Assembly (NCBI GenBank): GCA_025769875.1
Contig: JAGFNK010000591.1
Span: 1 to 31,860 of the forward strand
Source of the DNA: Russula earlei
Lineage: Eukaryota > Basidiomycota > Agaricomycetes > Russulales > Russulaceae
DNA length: 31,860 nucleotides
Reading direction: 5' to 3'
Shown here one piece after another: positions 19,535-31,820 of the stretch. The position numbers and the translations under genes are program-made. The notes beneath the pieces are model-generated. The model made no database searches. It saw only the letters and a program-made list of their open reading frames with translations, and was not told the DNA's origin. Position 1 is the first letter of the stretch; every line of letters starts with the position of its first letter.

Positions 19535-21518
19535 CCCGAGCAGTGTTGATGGTGGCGGTAGTTGTTGTTATTATCTGTATTTTGTACATTACTTGGAAAG
19601 GGCGCTATGTAAATGTAGATCCGCGGCCTCTTTTCTGGGACGTCTCAAGTCTGAACTTTTTCTCAGACTCAGATGGGCATCAAACAAATACGGCTGATGC
19701 CTCTTACTTACCATGAGCGTTACCTTCCTGACTTCACATCTTACTTCTCGGAAGTAAACTGAACGTTATGATATGCTTGTCCGTAAGGACGATGGCGTCT
19801 GACATGGGGAATGACTGGGAGGCGGTATCCAGCCAGACGGAATCTCAGACCCGCTTCCAATTCCCTCAGTACAAGTGTCTCCACGGTCGGATGACTTTGA
19901 GATTGGGCCACCTTACACCCGGGCGGGGGACAGTGCAGTTCCTTCGCATTCGCATCGTAGAACCACGTGTGGAAGAACCTCTCAGATACGCAGCCCGCTG
20001 AAACACTGTCGTGAGGATGTAACTGATGCGAGCAAGCTGGCCGTCAAACGGGACGAATCAGATGGAGCTTGGAGGAAATGAGAGTGAGAGCGGGGTGAGA
20101 AGAAACCCTCAGGAATGAATGAAGCATGAATACGAGCATGAAGATGAGAGGAGGTGGGTAGCAAAGGCGAGAGATGATGGGAACAACATCTGCAATTCTC
20201 GGTCACATGTGCGCGATACAAGAGGGTCATGCGTGTATAGGCGAGGAATGTGCGACGGAAAGGAGAGAGCGAGCGCGTCGTAGGAGGCATCGAGCGAGGA
20301 AAGTGTGCGAGTGCAACTGGGCCGTCGAGGACGTCACGCGGTCATCTTTGTTGAGAGGTGCCATCGGAGACTACTCCGCGTGAGAGATATGGGCGGGAAG
20401 TCCGGGGGAAGAGCGTTCGAAGACTATCAAGACGAAGCCCGGAGATACGTGGGAACGCGCATAAGGTATCCCCATATGTGCCCCATCTCAGGCGGAGGCG
20501 GACGTCTATCCATCGCGCACATCTCAGTTGGTCACGTCTTTTGGGTCATATCAATCACTTACGATATCTGTTTACTGTAATTTTGCTACTGGGTCACCCA
20601 CGTACGTTGATTGTAAAAGTCAAGGTCGCCATCGGCGTGGGCAGCGGTCTCTGAAATAGTTGTTGTTCAAAGTGAGGCACGGCAACTTTGGCCACCAGCT
20701 TGACGGCAAAATGAGCACGCGAGACGCAGAGTTCCTCCGTTGGGTCGAAATTCTGAACGGAATTCTGTGCAGCTTGTTTAGCACGAGGTATGTGCTCGTC
20801 AGGTTTCCATGGACGCCTGTTGAGACGGAGACTTCTGAATCCACATGGCCCGGAACGATATGTTATGGAATGTCAATAAAAGTAACTACCATCCACATGG
20901 CCTCTCAAACAGTATTCGAAGGTAACTGATGAGTTCGACTTAGCTTCACGGCATCAACAAATGCCAGCCCGAATCGGAAGCAGCAACATCTCACGACCAC
21001 ATCGCCAAGCGCTTGGATCACTTTGGCCCCTTGTCTTGCGCTCCATACCACGCGGAACCAACGATGGCGCAGTACTGAATGTGATTATCCCATCATTCGT
21101 CAAACCAGTGTCCAACTTTTTATGTGGTCTACTTCCGTCACTTGTTACAAAGCCGTGTCGAGTGGCGCTCAGTAAAAGCGGAGCTCCGGGGCTGCTTCAG
21201 TTCATTTGACATTGCCTTTCTGGCCCCGATCGGACACATTTGCGAACGGAAGATGTTCCAATGACTGTTTTTCGGAAATACCATCTTTTCTTTGACGGAT
21301 CCGCCCGACACAATCAGCATAATGAAGGTGCAGACATACAGGTGGCGTTTCTCCCTGTCGCGTTGCTAATCCTTACACGGTCGTTGAGATCCTGTAGGCT
21401 GTTCCCAGCGCTCCGCCGGGTACACGAGGCGATCCATAGGCGGCCAGGCGGAGAAGAGCATGGTCAAGGCACGCGGAGGCGACCTACTGTACCGAAGTAC
21501 CATTGACGCCACCCCACA
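19535..21518. other. Poorly resolved region upstream of the zinc-finger gene
   Basis: About 2 kb without a supportable gene. A coding-like stretch at 19789-20081 (MASDMGNDWEAVSSQTESQ, then SDDFEIGPPYTRAGDSAVPS in another frame) could be a 5' part of the downstream zinc-finger gene or a decayed relative. The other short frames show no domain. Confidence 0.3.
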
Positions 21519-22990
21519 ATGCGAGCCTCCAGGCCGGTGAAGCACCGATTCCACGTTCTACGCCGTGTGGGTCGCATCGTCCCTTTCTGTTATGGGCTTG
21601 TCTTCACGCAACGCAAAGCTCTTTCAGACGTAGATTCTGTACCATCGTCGGCGAGCGACGATTGCTGGGCTGAACTTGCCCCCGAGCCCTTCCAACCGCC
21701 GCAGGTGCTGCATAGCGTGAGTGCGAATCATACGAGCGTAAGGGTTCCGCCGATATTGACATCCTGGCAGGTTCCGGTCCCAAGCGGATGCGTGGCACCG
21801 CCCGCCACGTCTCAGGTCGACTTGACCTGGTCATTCGACCTCGGTCAATTCGTGGGGCTGCTGGATTACCCTGACACATACAAGAGCGTAACAGGGCCGA
21901 TTCCATCGAGCTATGATGCAGAACCATTTGTTCTCGCTGGGGTTGAATCCTCGTACGTATTCCGTGTCCTGCCTACGGGGCGACGTGATAGCCATGACTA
22001 ACGCTGCGGCTTCCAGGTTTCAAGAAGGGCAGGCCGGGCTCTACTTACCCTCCTCTGGTGTGCCAGCGTTTAATAAGGCACGCGTTCGTGGTGCCGCAGA
22101 CCCTCCTTGGCAAACAAAGTCAGGACGATGCCCTCGAAGATGCAAGCTCAAACGCAAATAAAAACCAAGGACGACACGTGCGAAGGAAGGGCAAGGCCAA
22201 GATAGCTACTGCAATCAGGGTCTTGACTGCAGGACGGTTCATAGATCGGACTCGTTACAAACCTGCCGTTAAAACCCTAACAAGAGCAAATGACAATTCC
22301 AAGGTTGTGGGACGTAAAGCGGAGAGGCTCGCGACCCCAAACGCGCAAGGACTTTACCATCGATTCCTGCAGGGGCCAAATGACCAGCAGGAATCGACGA
22401 GTACGATTGCGCAGGAAGAGCTACCTTGGGTTGAGGGGAGAGGGCAGGGAACGGCGTGGCGCCACACAGGCGGCATGGTGCAGCAACAAGAAACCAATAG
22501 CGCGAACGATGGGGAGCTGGAGGCGACTGAAAGGTATCCCTTCCGAATCCCAAAATGGCTCAATAAGAGGCATAGGTCGATCCTCGAGGCTACGTCGGCC
22601 GACTGGGCACGCGGGGCCACCTGCGCACTCAAGTGCGGGCTCTGCCCCAATGTCAATTTTTCCAGTTGGGAAGACTACAAGAGGCACTCTGACACAGCGG
22701 AGGCGCACCCTCGCGCCATCTCCTTCAGCGATTCGTGCGGGGATTACCTTGCGCGCGGCGCCTCGCTGATCCGGCACCGCAAAGGCCTGCCGCCCGAGTG
22801 CCTCAACGTCAGTTCGGATGTGGCTGAGAACGAGTGTACGGTGACGCAGAAAGCCCACGAGGACTTTGCAGAGGATCTGGATGGGTTCTTGAATTCGGAC
22901 AGAGGATCAGACTCTTTTCGGAGAGAATATACCCCAAGTCGTCGAAGAGGGGTGAGCAGGCAACAGAGTCGCCTCCAAGCACCCGAGTAG
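21519..22990 (+). CDS. C2H2 zinc-finger protein (basidiomycete-type), start uncertain
   Basis: The 3' part (22017-22990) is a long frame ending QSRLQAPE. Between about 22620 and 22800 it encodes CGLCPNVNFSSWEDYKRH with a second His seven residues on, then SDSCGDYLARGASLIRHRKG and PPECLNV. This is the layout of an expanded basidiomycete C2H2 family whose second finger normally begins with CxxCGDFFAR and is followed by RPPECL. Here the first Cys of finger 2 is Ser. A Lys/Arg-rich region precedes the fingers. A 5' exon (21519 to about 21952) rich in Pro and Ser (FDLGQFVGLLDYPDTYKS, YDAEPFVLAGVESS) probably joins across an intron at about 21953-22016 with GTACGT and CAG, but the phases do not match cleanly. 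Nuclear and DNA-binding by inference; no target is known. Confidence 0.55.
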
Positions 22991-23189
22991 ATACCTCTTA
23001 TTTTGACGGCCCTGCAATATACTTGTTCTCTGGCCTGCATTATGTCATGGTGCCAAAACCCCATATCTTCTTGGTCAGCAGAGCGGTTCGCACACATTCT
23101 TCTTCTCGTGACTCTTGCCACCACGACCTCACCTCAACCAAGTCGTCGATTTCTCTCTTTTTTGATCGCTGTTGGGATCTCATCTCGGG

Positions 23190-26100
23190 ATGAGTGCGGG
23201 TACGCGCGTCGTGTTCGAATTCGTGAACTTGACGTACTTCACGTCTTTTTGTCGTAGCCGCCTCCCCTGTTGCGGAGCCTGTAACCTATGAGGATCCGGC
23301 ATATGATGCCATGCTGGACGACGACGAGGACAGCGAAGACATCACGCAAGAAGACTGCTGGACTGTCATCTCCAGTTTCTTCATGGAAAAGGGACTGGTT
23401 CGGCAGCAGCTCGATTCTTTCGATGAGTTTGTGCAAAATAGTATGCAGGAGTTGGTGGAAGAGAATTCAGATCTTGTCTTGGATCAGGCTGACCAGCACA
23501 CGGGTCATGACTCGGACGTGACGCGCCGTTACGAGCTGCATTTCGGGCAAATTTTTCTCTCCCGGCCCACAATTACGGAGATGGACGGCTCCGTGGTGCC
23601 TGTGTTTCCGCAGGAGGCGCGTCTTCGCAACCTGACGTACTCTGCCCCCATATATTTGGAGGTTTTCCGGAAGTTCTCCATTGGGCGCGAAGACCCAGAC
23701 GGCCAGCCCGGAGACATGGTTTGGGAGACTGAGTTGGAGGATAGACCGCCGCTGGAGAATAACAAGGTGTGGATAGGGAAGGTGCGTGGTCCATCTGAAT
23801 GTGAGAATATTGAGGCTTAACTTTGGAGTAGCTGCCTATAATGCTCCGTTCGTCATTCTGCATCTTGGCAGACCTCGGAGAGAGGGAACTTTACGATCTG
23901 AACGAATGTCCTTATGACTCAGGGGGCTACTTTATCATCAATGGCTCTGAAAAGGTCCTCATTGCGCAAGAGCGCATGGCCACTAATCACGTTTATGTCT
24001 TTGCCAAAGCGCAGCCCTCTCCTATAAATTTCCTTGCGGAGATCCGTTCGGCGGTCGAGAAAGGAGGGAAAACTATTAGTCAATTCCAGGTAAAAATGCT
24101 TCACCGGAACCAAGAAAAGACGGTGTGTTCATGTTTTGCTTGGCCTGCGTATGCTCAATTCGTGACAGTCCGGAAACGTCATGAAAGCAACCATTCCTTA
24201 TATCAAAGTTGACATTCCAATCTGGGTGGTCTTCCGAGCCTTGGGAGTCATGTCAGATCGCGACATTCTTGAACACATTTGCTACGACATGCAGGACATG
24301 CAGATGTTGGAAATGCTCAAACCTTGTATCGATGATGGCTTCGTAATCCAGGATCGTGATGTATGTTGGTTTGCGGGCCTTTCACTTGTGTTTGCCTCAA
24401 TCCTTCTTAGATTGCGCTAGACTTTATCGGAAATCGTGGCACCACAACAGGTCTCTCGAGGGAACGTCGTATTCGATACGCGCAGGAGATCCTTCAAAAG
24501 GAGATGCTTCCGCATGTATCGATGTCCGAAGGCTCTGAGTCAAAGAAGGCCTACTTCTTCGGTTATATGATCCACCGACTCCTTCTCGCTGCAATGGAAC
24601 GAAGAGAGCTGGACGACCGTGACCACTTTGGAAAGAAGCGGTTGGACCTTGCTGGGCCGTTGTTGGCAAATCTATTCAGGATGCTCTTCCGAAAACTGAC
24701 GCGTGATGTGTATCGCCATCTTCAGAAGGCACGTAGCAATACACTTCACATCTATGGCGGTACTTATTGGGACGTTGCAGTGCGTGGAGACGCACAAGGA
24801 CTTCAATCTCAATTTGGCAATAAAGCACAACACTATCACTAACGGTCTTAAGTACTCTCTAGCTACCGGAAACTGGGGCGATCAAAAGAAGGCAATGTCC
24901 GCAAAAGCTGGTGTATCGCAAGTACTAAACCGGTACACTTACGCGTCTACATTGTCTCACCTGCGCCGGTGCAATACACCTCTCGGTCGCGAGGGAAAGA
25001 TCGCAAAGCCACGCCAGCTCCACAATACTCATTGGGGCATGGTTTGTCCCGCAGAAACGCCGGAAGGTCAAGCCTGCGGTTTGGTGAAGAACTTGGCCCT
25101 CATGGCGACGATCTCCGTTGGATCGATGTCGGGTCCCATAATCGACTTCCTTGAGGAGTGGGGTCTTGAATCTCTAGAAGAGAATGCCCATTCATCGACG
25201 CTCACAACGAAGGTGTTTGTCAATGGTGTCTGGATGGGGGTCCATCGTGACCCAACCAATCTCATTGAGACTCTGAAAAAGCTCCGCCGCAAGGATGATG
25301 TCCATCCAGAAGTCTCCATTGTACGTGACATTCGAGAGAGAGAGCTCCGATTGTATACGGATCCAGGGCGCGTTTGCCGGCCTTTGTTCATTGTCGAGGA
25401 CCAACAACTTGTCTTGCAGAAGAAGCATGTGAGGTGGCTCACTCAAGGTATCACGGATGACGGTGAAGACTTTAAATGGCAGCACCTGACCAAATCTGGC
25501 GTCATCGAGTTACTGGATGCTGAAGAAGAGGAAACCGTAATGATTTGCATGACCCCTGAAGAGTTGGAGACAGCACGGCTTCATTCACGGGGAATGCCCT
25601 CGGTTAAAGCATCGGCTGCCGACTTCGATCCCGCAGTTCGATTAAAGCCATCCTCAGAAAACAGTGCTCCTCATGTATGGACACACTGCGAGATCCACCC
25701 CAGCATGATCTTGGGTATCTGCGCCAGCATCATACCGTTCCCCGATCACAATCAGGTCCGTTTAGTCCCGTCACTCCCCTTATGTTGGTTGGTGCTAACA
25801 TGAAAATAGTCCCCTCGAAACACCTACCAATCGGCCATGGGTAAGCAAGCCATGGGGATCTATCTTACCAATTTCCTCGTCCGCATGGATACCATGGCAA
25901 ATATCCTCTATTATCCTCAAAAGCCACTCGCCACCACACGATCTATGGAATATTTAAAGTTCCGCGAACTTCCCGCAGGCCAGAACGCCATTGTAGCTAT
26001 TTTGTGTTACAGCGGATACAACCAGGAAGATTCTGTCATCATGAACCAGAGTTCCATCGACCGAGGTCTATTTCGCTCTATCTATTACCGCAGCTACATG

Positions 26101-27418
26101 GACTTGGAGAAACGTAGCGGTGTCACTCCGCTAGAGGAGTTCGAAAAGCCAACACGCGAAACAACGCTCCGTATGAAACACGGAACATATGACAAGCTCG
26201 AAGACGATGGACTCGTTGCTCCTGGCACCGGTGTCACTGGAGAGGATATCATTATTGGAAAGACGGCGCCCTTGCCTCCGGATAACGAGGAGCTTGGACA
26301 GCGAACCCGCACACACAGCCGACGGGACGTCTCGACGCCATTGAAGAGTACCGAAAATGGCATTGTTGATCAAGTTCTTATCACAACCAATGCCGAGGGG
26401 CAGAAGTTTGTCAAAATTCGTGTGAGGTCATCACGCATCCCTCAAATTGGGGACAAGTTCGCCTCCCGACATGGGCAGAAGGGCACGATCGGCATCACTT
26501 ACCGCCAGGAGGACATGCCCTTCACTTGTGAAGGCATTACCCCCGATCTTATCATCAATCCGCACGCCATCCCCTCTCGTATGACAATTGGTCATTTGGT
26601 TGAATGTCTACTATCAAAGGTGGCCACTCTCATTGGGAATGAAGGAGATGCGACGCCATTTACGGATCTAACTGTCGAATCTGTATCCACGTTCCTCAGG
26701 CAGCAAGGTTATCAATCGCGTGGCCTAGAAGTTATGTACCATGGGCACACCGGGAAAAAGCTCCAAGCGCAAGTCTACCTTGGTCCCACGTATTATCAAC
26801 GCCTGAAACACATGGTGGAGGACAAGATTCACTCTCGGGCACGTGGGCCAGTGCAGATTTTGACGCGTCAGCCGGTGGAGGGTCGTAGTCGCGACGGTGG
26901 CCTACGGTTCGGTGAAATGGAACGAGATTGTATGATTTCTCATGGTGTAGCTGCGTTCCTCAAGGAGCGCCTCTTCGACGCAAGTGACGCATACCGACTG
27001 CACGTATGCGATATGTGAGTCCCTAGGTTCTCCGTCCCGATCATGACCTTACTAACTCCTTCTCAGATGTGGCCTAACAGCAATTGCGAACCTGGTTGGT
27101 GCTTGACTTTATGTTCGTTCTTTGCCGTGCTGAATACTTTTCCACTTTGTGATAGAAAAAGCAAAGCTTCGAGGTAAGGGAGGTTTAAGTGATGAAAGTT
27201 GTAACTCCTATTCATAATGCATCACTCAGTGCCGTGCTTGCAAAACCAAGACGTCGTGTTCGCAGGTGTTCATTCCCTACGCTGCCAAGTTATTATTCCA
27301 GGTACGGACGCTAACATAAGATCGCCTGTCTTTGCTAACAGCCCCGTACCAGGAACTTCAAAGCATGAATATCGCCGCACGCCTTTATACGACGTCCACG
27401 GGCCGCATTCGGGACTGA
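23190..27418 (+). CDS. RPB2: RNA polymerase II second-largest subunit RPB2
   Basis: Catalytic-core subunit of nuclear RNA polymerase II. Eleven exons join in phase: 23190-23199, 23258-23781, 23832-24122, 24169-24360, 24411-24728, 24781-25755, 25810-27014, 27067-27094, 27156-27173, 27230-27301, 27353-27418; about 1232 aa, the usual RPB2 length. The first exon is only MSA plus one base. Landmarks: [78 protein letters not shown] (active-site acidic pair), [30 protein letters not shown], and the C-terminal zinc-binding cysteines CDICG and [12 protein letters not shown] split over tiny exons. The intron at 24729-24780 is GC-AG. No frame breaks. Confidence 0.98.
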
Positions 27419-27533
27419 TTTTGGGTGGCCCTTGCTTTCGTACATCCTTGCTAGATGACCTGCATATGTATTTTACTCACAATATTAGTTGTGCCTTAAA
27501 TGAGCGAATTACTACGCTAGCCACCCTGCTGCT

Positions 27534-29895
27534 CTAATCATCCCTAGTTCTTGACCTTGGGCCACCGTTCAAAAAGCCAACGCGTTCATCGGCATCGTCA
27601 CCGTCCTCGCGTGCACGTCCTGGAGAAGCACGTCGTAGCTTGTGCGCGTCCTCGTCGTCGCTCACATCATGGGCGTCCTCATCTCCTATCTCAAACACGA
27701 CGGCGTCTTCGTTTATGGATGCAGTGCCGCGTCCGCCCACGAGGGTCGCCTCGTCATCATCACGACGCCGTGCGTCAGTACGGCGCTCGATCGCATCGAG
27801 GTCGTAATCTTCGGCATCCTCTTCGTCTTGCGCCAATTCATCGGACATCAACAACGTAGATATCCCAGCGGATGGTCAGGACCAGAGAAACTGGGGAGAG
27901 AAGAGCAGGACTTATCTGCTGTTGTTGGCAGACGGCCGCCACAAGTAGGTGATACCCGCGAAGGCGAAGAAGTAGAGCAAGGATAGCCAGCCATCGAGAA
28001 GCCACCAACGGACCCTCCAGCTTTTTGCGGCATAATCTGCGTGGGTGAACATGCAATGAGTCGAGAGGCCATCGCTTGGTGCACAGACAGACGGCGAACC
28101 TTCTGCGAGACGGCCGGTGAAAGTCAAGGTCGACACAACGAAAAAGATGGATACCACGAAAACGACTGCCAGTAGGATGTATCGTAATCTTTGGAACATT
28201 CGAAGCTTATAGTGTTGTTTTCGGGCCCCGAGCTGGGCGATAGTAGCTGTTTGCACACATCAGCGCGTCGTAAAGCGGCATCCAGGCGAACATATACCGT
28301 TGAGTGACCATAGAATCCACATGAGGAATGCACTCAATGTGAATGCCAATGGCACCACGAAGAGGAGTAGCACCAGGGCAGAGGTTGACTCGAACTCGAG
28401 TTCTACGATACCCACAGCATACAGGACTAAAGCGACGGCTCAGCTTAAACGGCATAGCTCAGGATGGGTGAGCCGCACCTCCGAAAATGAAGTGGGCGAT
28501 GGACAGGAACTGGGCTTTGCGCATTGTAGAGCCGAGATTATCACGAACGACACTCAAACCGAGGGAAACAACCAGAAGCATGAAAAAGGAAAGCGAGTTC
28601 CTGCCGGCGTCAAGAATTGCGACGACGAAAAGAAAAACAGTTGATGCTGTGCTTTTCTTGTGTGCATTGAGGTACCGATAGTAAGCTTGGTAAAGAGTTT
28701 TATGAGAATGAGAACCAATTAAATGCAACAAGACCTACCCAAGTTGGCAACCATCTCGACAATGAGGAAGCCAACGAGACACGACAGATAGTACTATTTG
28801 GCGTAAGCATGAAGCCGCCGGCATCCCAAAGAAGCCGCACCTGTATAGGGAGAATTTCGGTGACATGCTTGTAACATAGCCAACCCCAACCAGCCGCCAG
28901 TGCAGCGTACATGAGAAGCATGACAAAGTAAAACTACGGGACAGTGTCATTCAACGCGGCAGATAAACACAAAGGTCACGTACGTTGACCTTCGGATAGT
29001 CGGTCGCTGCAAGTTCTCCATCAAAGACATTCTGGAACAGAACCGACCCTCGGTATGATGGATGTATACCCGAGGACTGTCGTTTCTGTGACGACGACGA
29101 CGATGCGGCCTGCATTACCGTGACAGGCACGACAGCTGGCGAGCAGCGTTGTCAGTATTGTCTTCTCCAAGGATGATATACAGGCTTACCGATACAATAG
29201 TAGCCGGTTTTTCGGACGAGATATTGTATAGGTTCATGATATTCGAAGAGTCCGAAAGGACTGGGGTTAGGGTTGGGACTTCCCTGACGCGTTTGGAGAG
29301 GGTCTCTGCGGAAGGGCGAGGAATAATCGCTCGGTGGAGGTGTGGGGTTTCCCTCAGGATTATCCCAAAAGCCAGTTGTCGAATTACTAGAAGCTGGCAA
29401 TGCGACTCTCGCAGACCAGAACGTGGTGTTCTCAATCGACAACCCAGTTGGCAAGTCGAGAATAAAGCGACCGAGATCGGATGAACTGCAAAAGCCACCT
29501 CGCACAGCATCAGAGGTACATATGTACGTTTTCTGCTAACAAACATAGTAAGTGTGCTGCGGGTACTTGCGCCGCACGGGTGCTTACAGGCAAGTATTCA
29601 TCTGTCTCCGAAGTCACTTTTCCAAGGTATTTATAGTCATTCCACTCGTAGATGACGATGGCTAGTTGCCCTTGTGATGTAGAGTCGAAGCTGACTAGCT
29701 CGAGTTTAACAACGCTCGGAAGCTGATGACCAGGCGCGTACCATTGATGGACGTATGTTGACCGCTCCACATTCCGGAGCAGATTTGCCTGGAGTAGTCT
29801 GTGTCGAGAATTGGGACCTCATAACTGGATGCCCATGAGGCAGATAATAGTAAAGGGGCTGCCCATGAAAACAGCTTGAAGAAGCCACGGGCCAT
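27534..29895 (-). CDS. Ptm1/GPR107-like seven-transmembrane protein (LUSTR family)
   Basis: Golgi/endosome membrane protein of the lung-seven-transmembrane family (yeast Ptm1, human GPR107/TMEM87). Eleven exons fit: 29895-29742, 29694-29588, 29532-29190, 29135-28984, 28933-28841, 28793-28739, 28685-28479, 28426-28298, 28246-28100, 28036-27916, 27855-27534; about 609 aa. A signal peptide (MARGFFKLFSWAAPLLLSAS) leads a luminal domain with CSGMWSGQ, AIVIYEWNDYKYLGKVTS and TYICTSDAVRGGFC. A seven-helix region follows (from FYFVMLLMYAALAAGWGWL through AILDAGRNSLSFFMLLVVSL to WLSLLYFFAFAGITYLWRP), then an acidic cytosolic tail (MSDELAQDEEDAEDYDL). The last intron (27915-27856) appears to be AT-AC. 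It is convergent with RPB2 (115 bp) and divergent from SNX4 (108 bp). Confidence 0.9.
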
Positions 29896-30003
29896 GGAAG
29901 ATGAAGGAACGGATCGAAAGCGGAGTGATGCGTGTCCTTGTGCCTCTTTCCAAATCCGTCCTCGTTCGTTAGCTGCGCTCCATCTACCCGTGCAGCCGTC
30001 ACC
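29896..30003. promoter_or_regulatory. 108-bp divergent promoter, LUSTR / SNX4
   Basis: Only 108 bases separate the two start codons, so the genes must share a compact bidirectional promoter. Both encode endomembrane trafficking proteins. No clear TATA or CCAAT box is visible. Confidence 0.5.
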
Positions 30004-31820
30004 ATGCTCGGAGACGATACAGAGGATGTCTTCGATAGTGTCACCTGGGAGTCACCCGCAGACAACGGATACCCAGCCGCCAATGCTTCTCTACCCTCAC
30101 GTCCCGGTTTCAAACAAAGCATTGAAGAGGGAGGGGAGGACCGCGGCCCACATGACCCCAAGTGGTACGGTTATCTCATAACTCAAGTGAAAGATCCTGT
30201 CAAGGAACTGGCGGAAACAAAGGACGCGTATGTTTCGTACTTGGTCACTGCAAAAGTGAGTTTCAACCCAACCCACCTCAATTTCATTCACATTTTGTCA
30301 GACCAACTTATCTATCTTCTCGACCCCAAACCCCTCCTCGCGGAGACGCTTTCAAGACTTTGTCTTCCTCAGAAATAATCTTGCTAAGGACTTTCCGGCA
30401 TGTGTAGTTCCCCCGCTACCAGACAAGCACCGGCTAGGTCAGTTATTTCGTCAATGGCAAATTCACCGTCGTCTAATTGTGTCTTCCCTCAGAATACATA
30501 ACTGGCGATAGATTCAGTCCAGAGTTTATGGAGCGGCGTAGACAAGAGTAAGTCACAACGGACAGCGCGCATACAGGACTGATATCCGGATCACAGCCTC
30601 CACCGTTTCCTGCAGCGGATTGCCAGGCATCCTATCCTCCAGCGTAGCACCCTCGTTCGGGCATTTTTCGAATCCACCGAATGGGTATGCATCTGTTTCA
30701 AATCAAGGATTCCGTTTTTTTCATTATTCCGCAGCATGTCATAATGCACCAGCATGTTGCGCATCCACCAGGGCCTGAGCAGTCGCAGGGTGTCATCGAT
30801 AACCTCTCGGACACTCTCCTTAATGCATTTGCACGCGTTCGAAAGCCTGACGAGCGCTTCCTTGTGATGCGAGAAAACGTTGACAAGTTTGAGGAAAGCC
30901 TCTCAACATCGGAACGCCTGTGGAACCGGGTTCGCACTCGGACAACTGGTGAGTCATTTCCCCCGTTAACTGTGAATGCTAGATCTGAGGCTGAATGAGC
31001 GGGATCTCCCGATTCACTTGGTGAAGATCTCACCGCGGACTATCATGATTTGGCAGTCGCGGTTCAGGGATTGGGTTTCCTCGAATCAGGTATCACAGAT
31101 CAACTAAACCATTTCTCGAATACATTGTTAGAATTTTCGGCCTTACTGCGACATACAGTACGTTCACTTGGACGTTTGGGAAAAGTCGGGCTCTAACTCG
31201 TTCTTCAGACACAGAATACGATGGACCCATTCCTCGTGCATCTCCATTCGCTGCTGTCTTATTCCCATGCCCATCGGGCTGTCCTCAAGTTGAGAGATCA
31301 GAAGCAGCTAGATCTTGAGGAGCTCACTGAGTACCTGTCTGGGGTGACCGCTGAGAGAGATAGGCTGTCCGCGATTATTAGCGGGCATGCGGGAAGTTCA
31401 GGGCTGGGCCTCAGCGCGTACCTTAGGGACAAAATGGACGCAATCAGGGGCGCGGATGATGATAGGAGTAGGGTTGAAAAGATGAAGAAGCTGGACGTTA
31501 AGATTAAAGAAGTAAGTATGACACTTGTTGGTACAGCGTCATGCTGATAACTCGAGTAGCTGAATGAAGCTGTCACAACGGCCCACGAAACTTCCGATAC
31601 GTTCAGCAATGAGACTCTGCGCGAACAAGCGACCTTTCAATACGCGAAAGAAGCGGAAATGAAAGAAATGTTGAGCAATTTCGCCGATGGGCAGATCGAG
31701 TTGTACAAGAGTGTGAGACGACCATCTCTTTTCTGTAGTCTCCTTGCTTATTTGAGCTAGGCTATGGAAGAGTGGGACAGGATCATCCCGATTATTCAGC
31801 GCATACGCGTGGACGTATAA
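30004..31820 (+). CDS. SNX4: Sorting nexin-4 (SNX4/Atg24), PX-BAR protein
   Basis: Peripheral endosomal protein that binds PI3P and recycles cargo such as SNAREs, and supports selective autophagy. Nine exons join in phase: 30004-30255, 30302-30437, 30493-30547, 30597-30684, 30735-30948, 31027-31157, 31209-31511, 31560-31712, 31761-31820; about 463 aa. The acidic N-terminus (MLGDDTEDVFDSVTWESP) precedes a PX domain: VKELAETKDAYVSYLV, the PI3P-binding RRRFQDFVFLRNNL, PACVVPPLPDKHRL, and FMERRRQDLHRFLQRI followed by HPIL. A BAR domain follows (FEESLSTSERLWNRVR, the HLHSLLSYSHAHRAVLKLRD region, a central KLDVKIKELNEAV coiled coil and ELYKSAMEEWDRIIP). The stop follows RIRVDV at the usual family end. 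No frame breaks. Confidence 0.94.
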
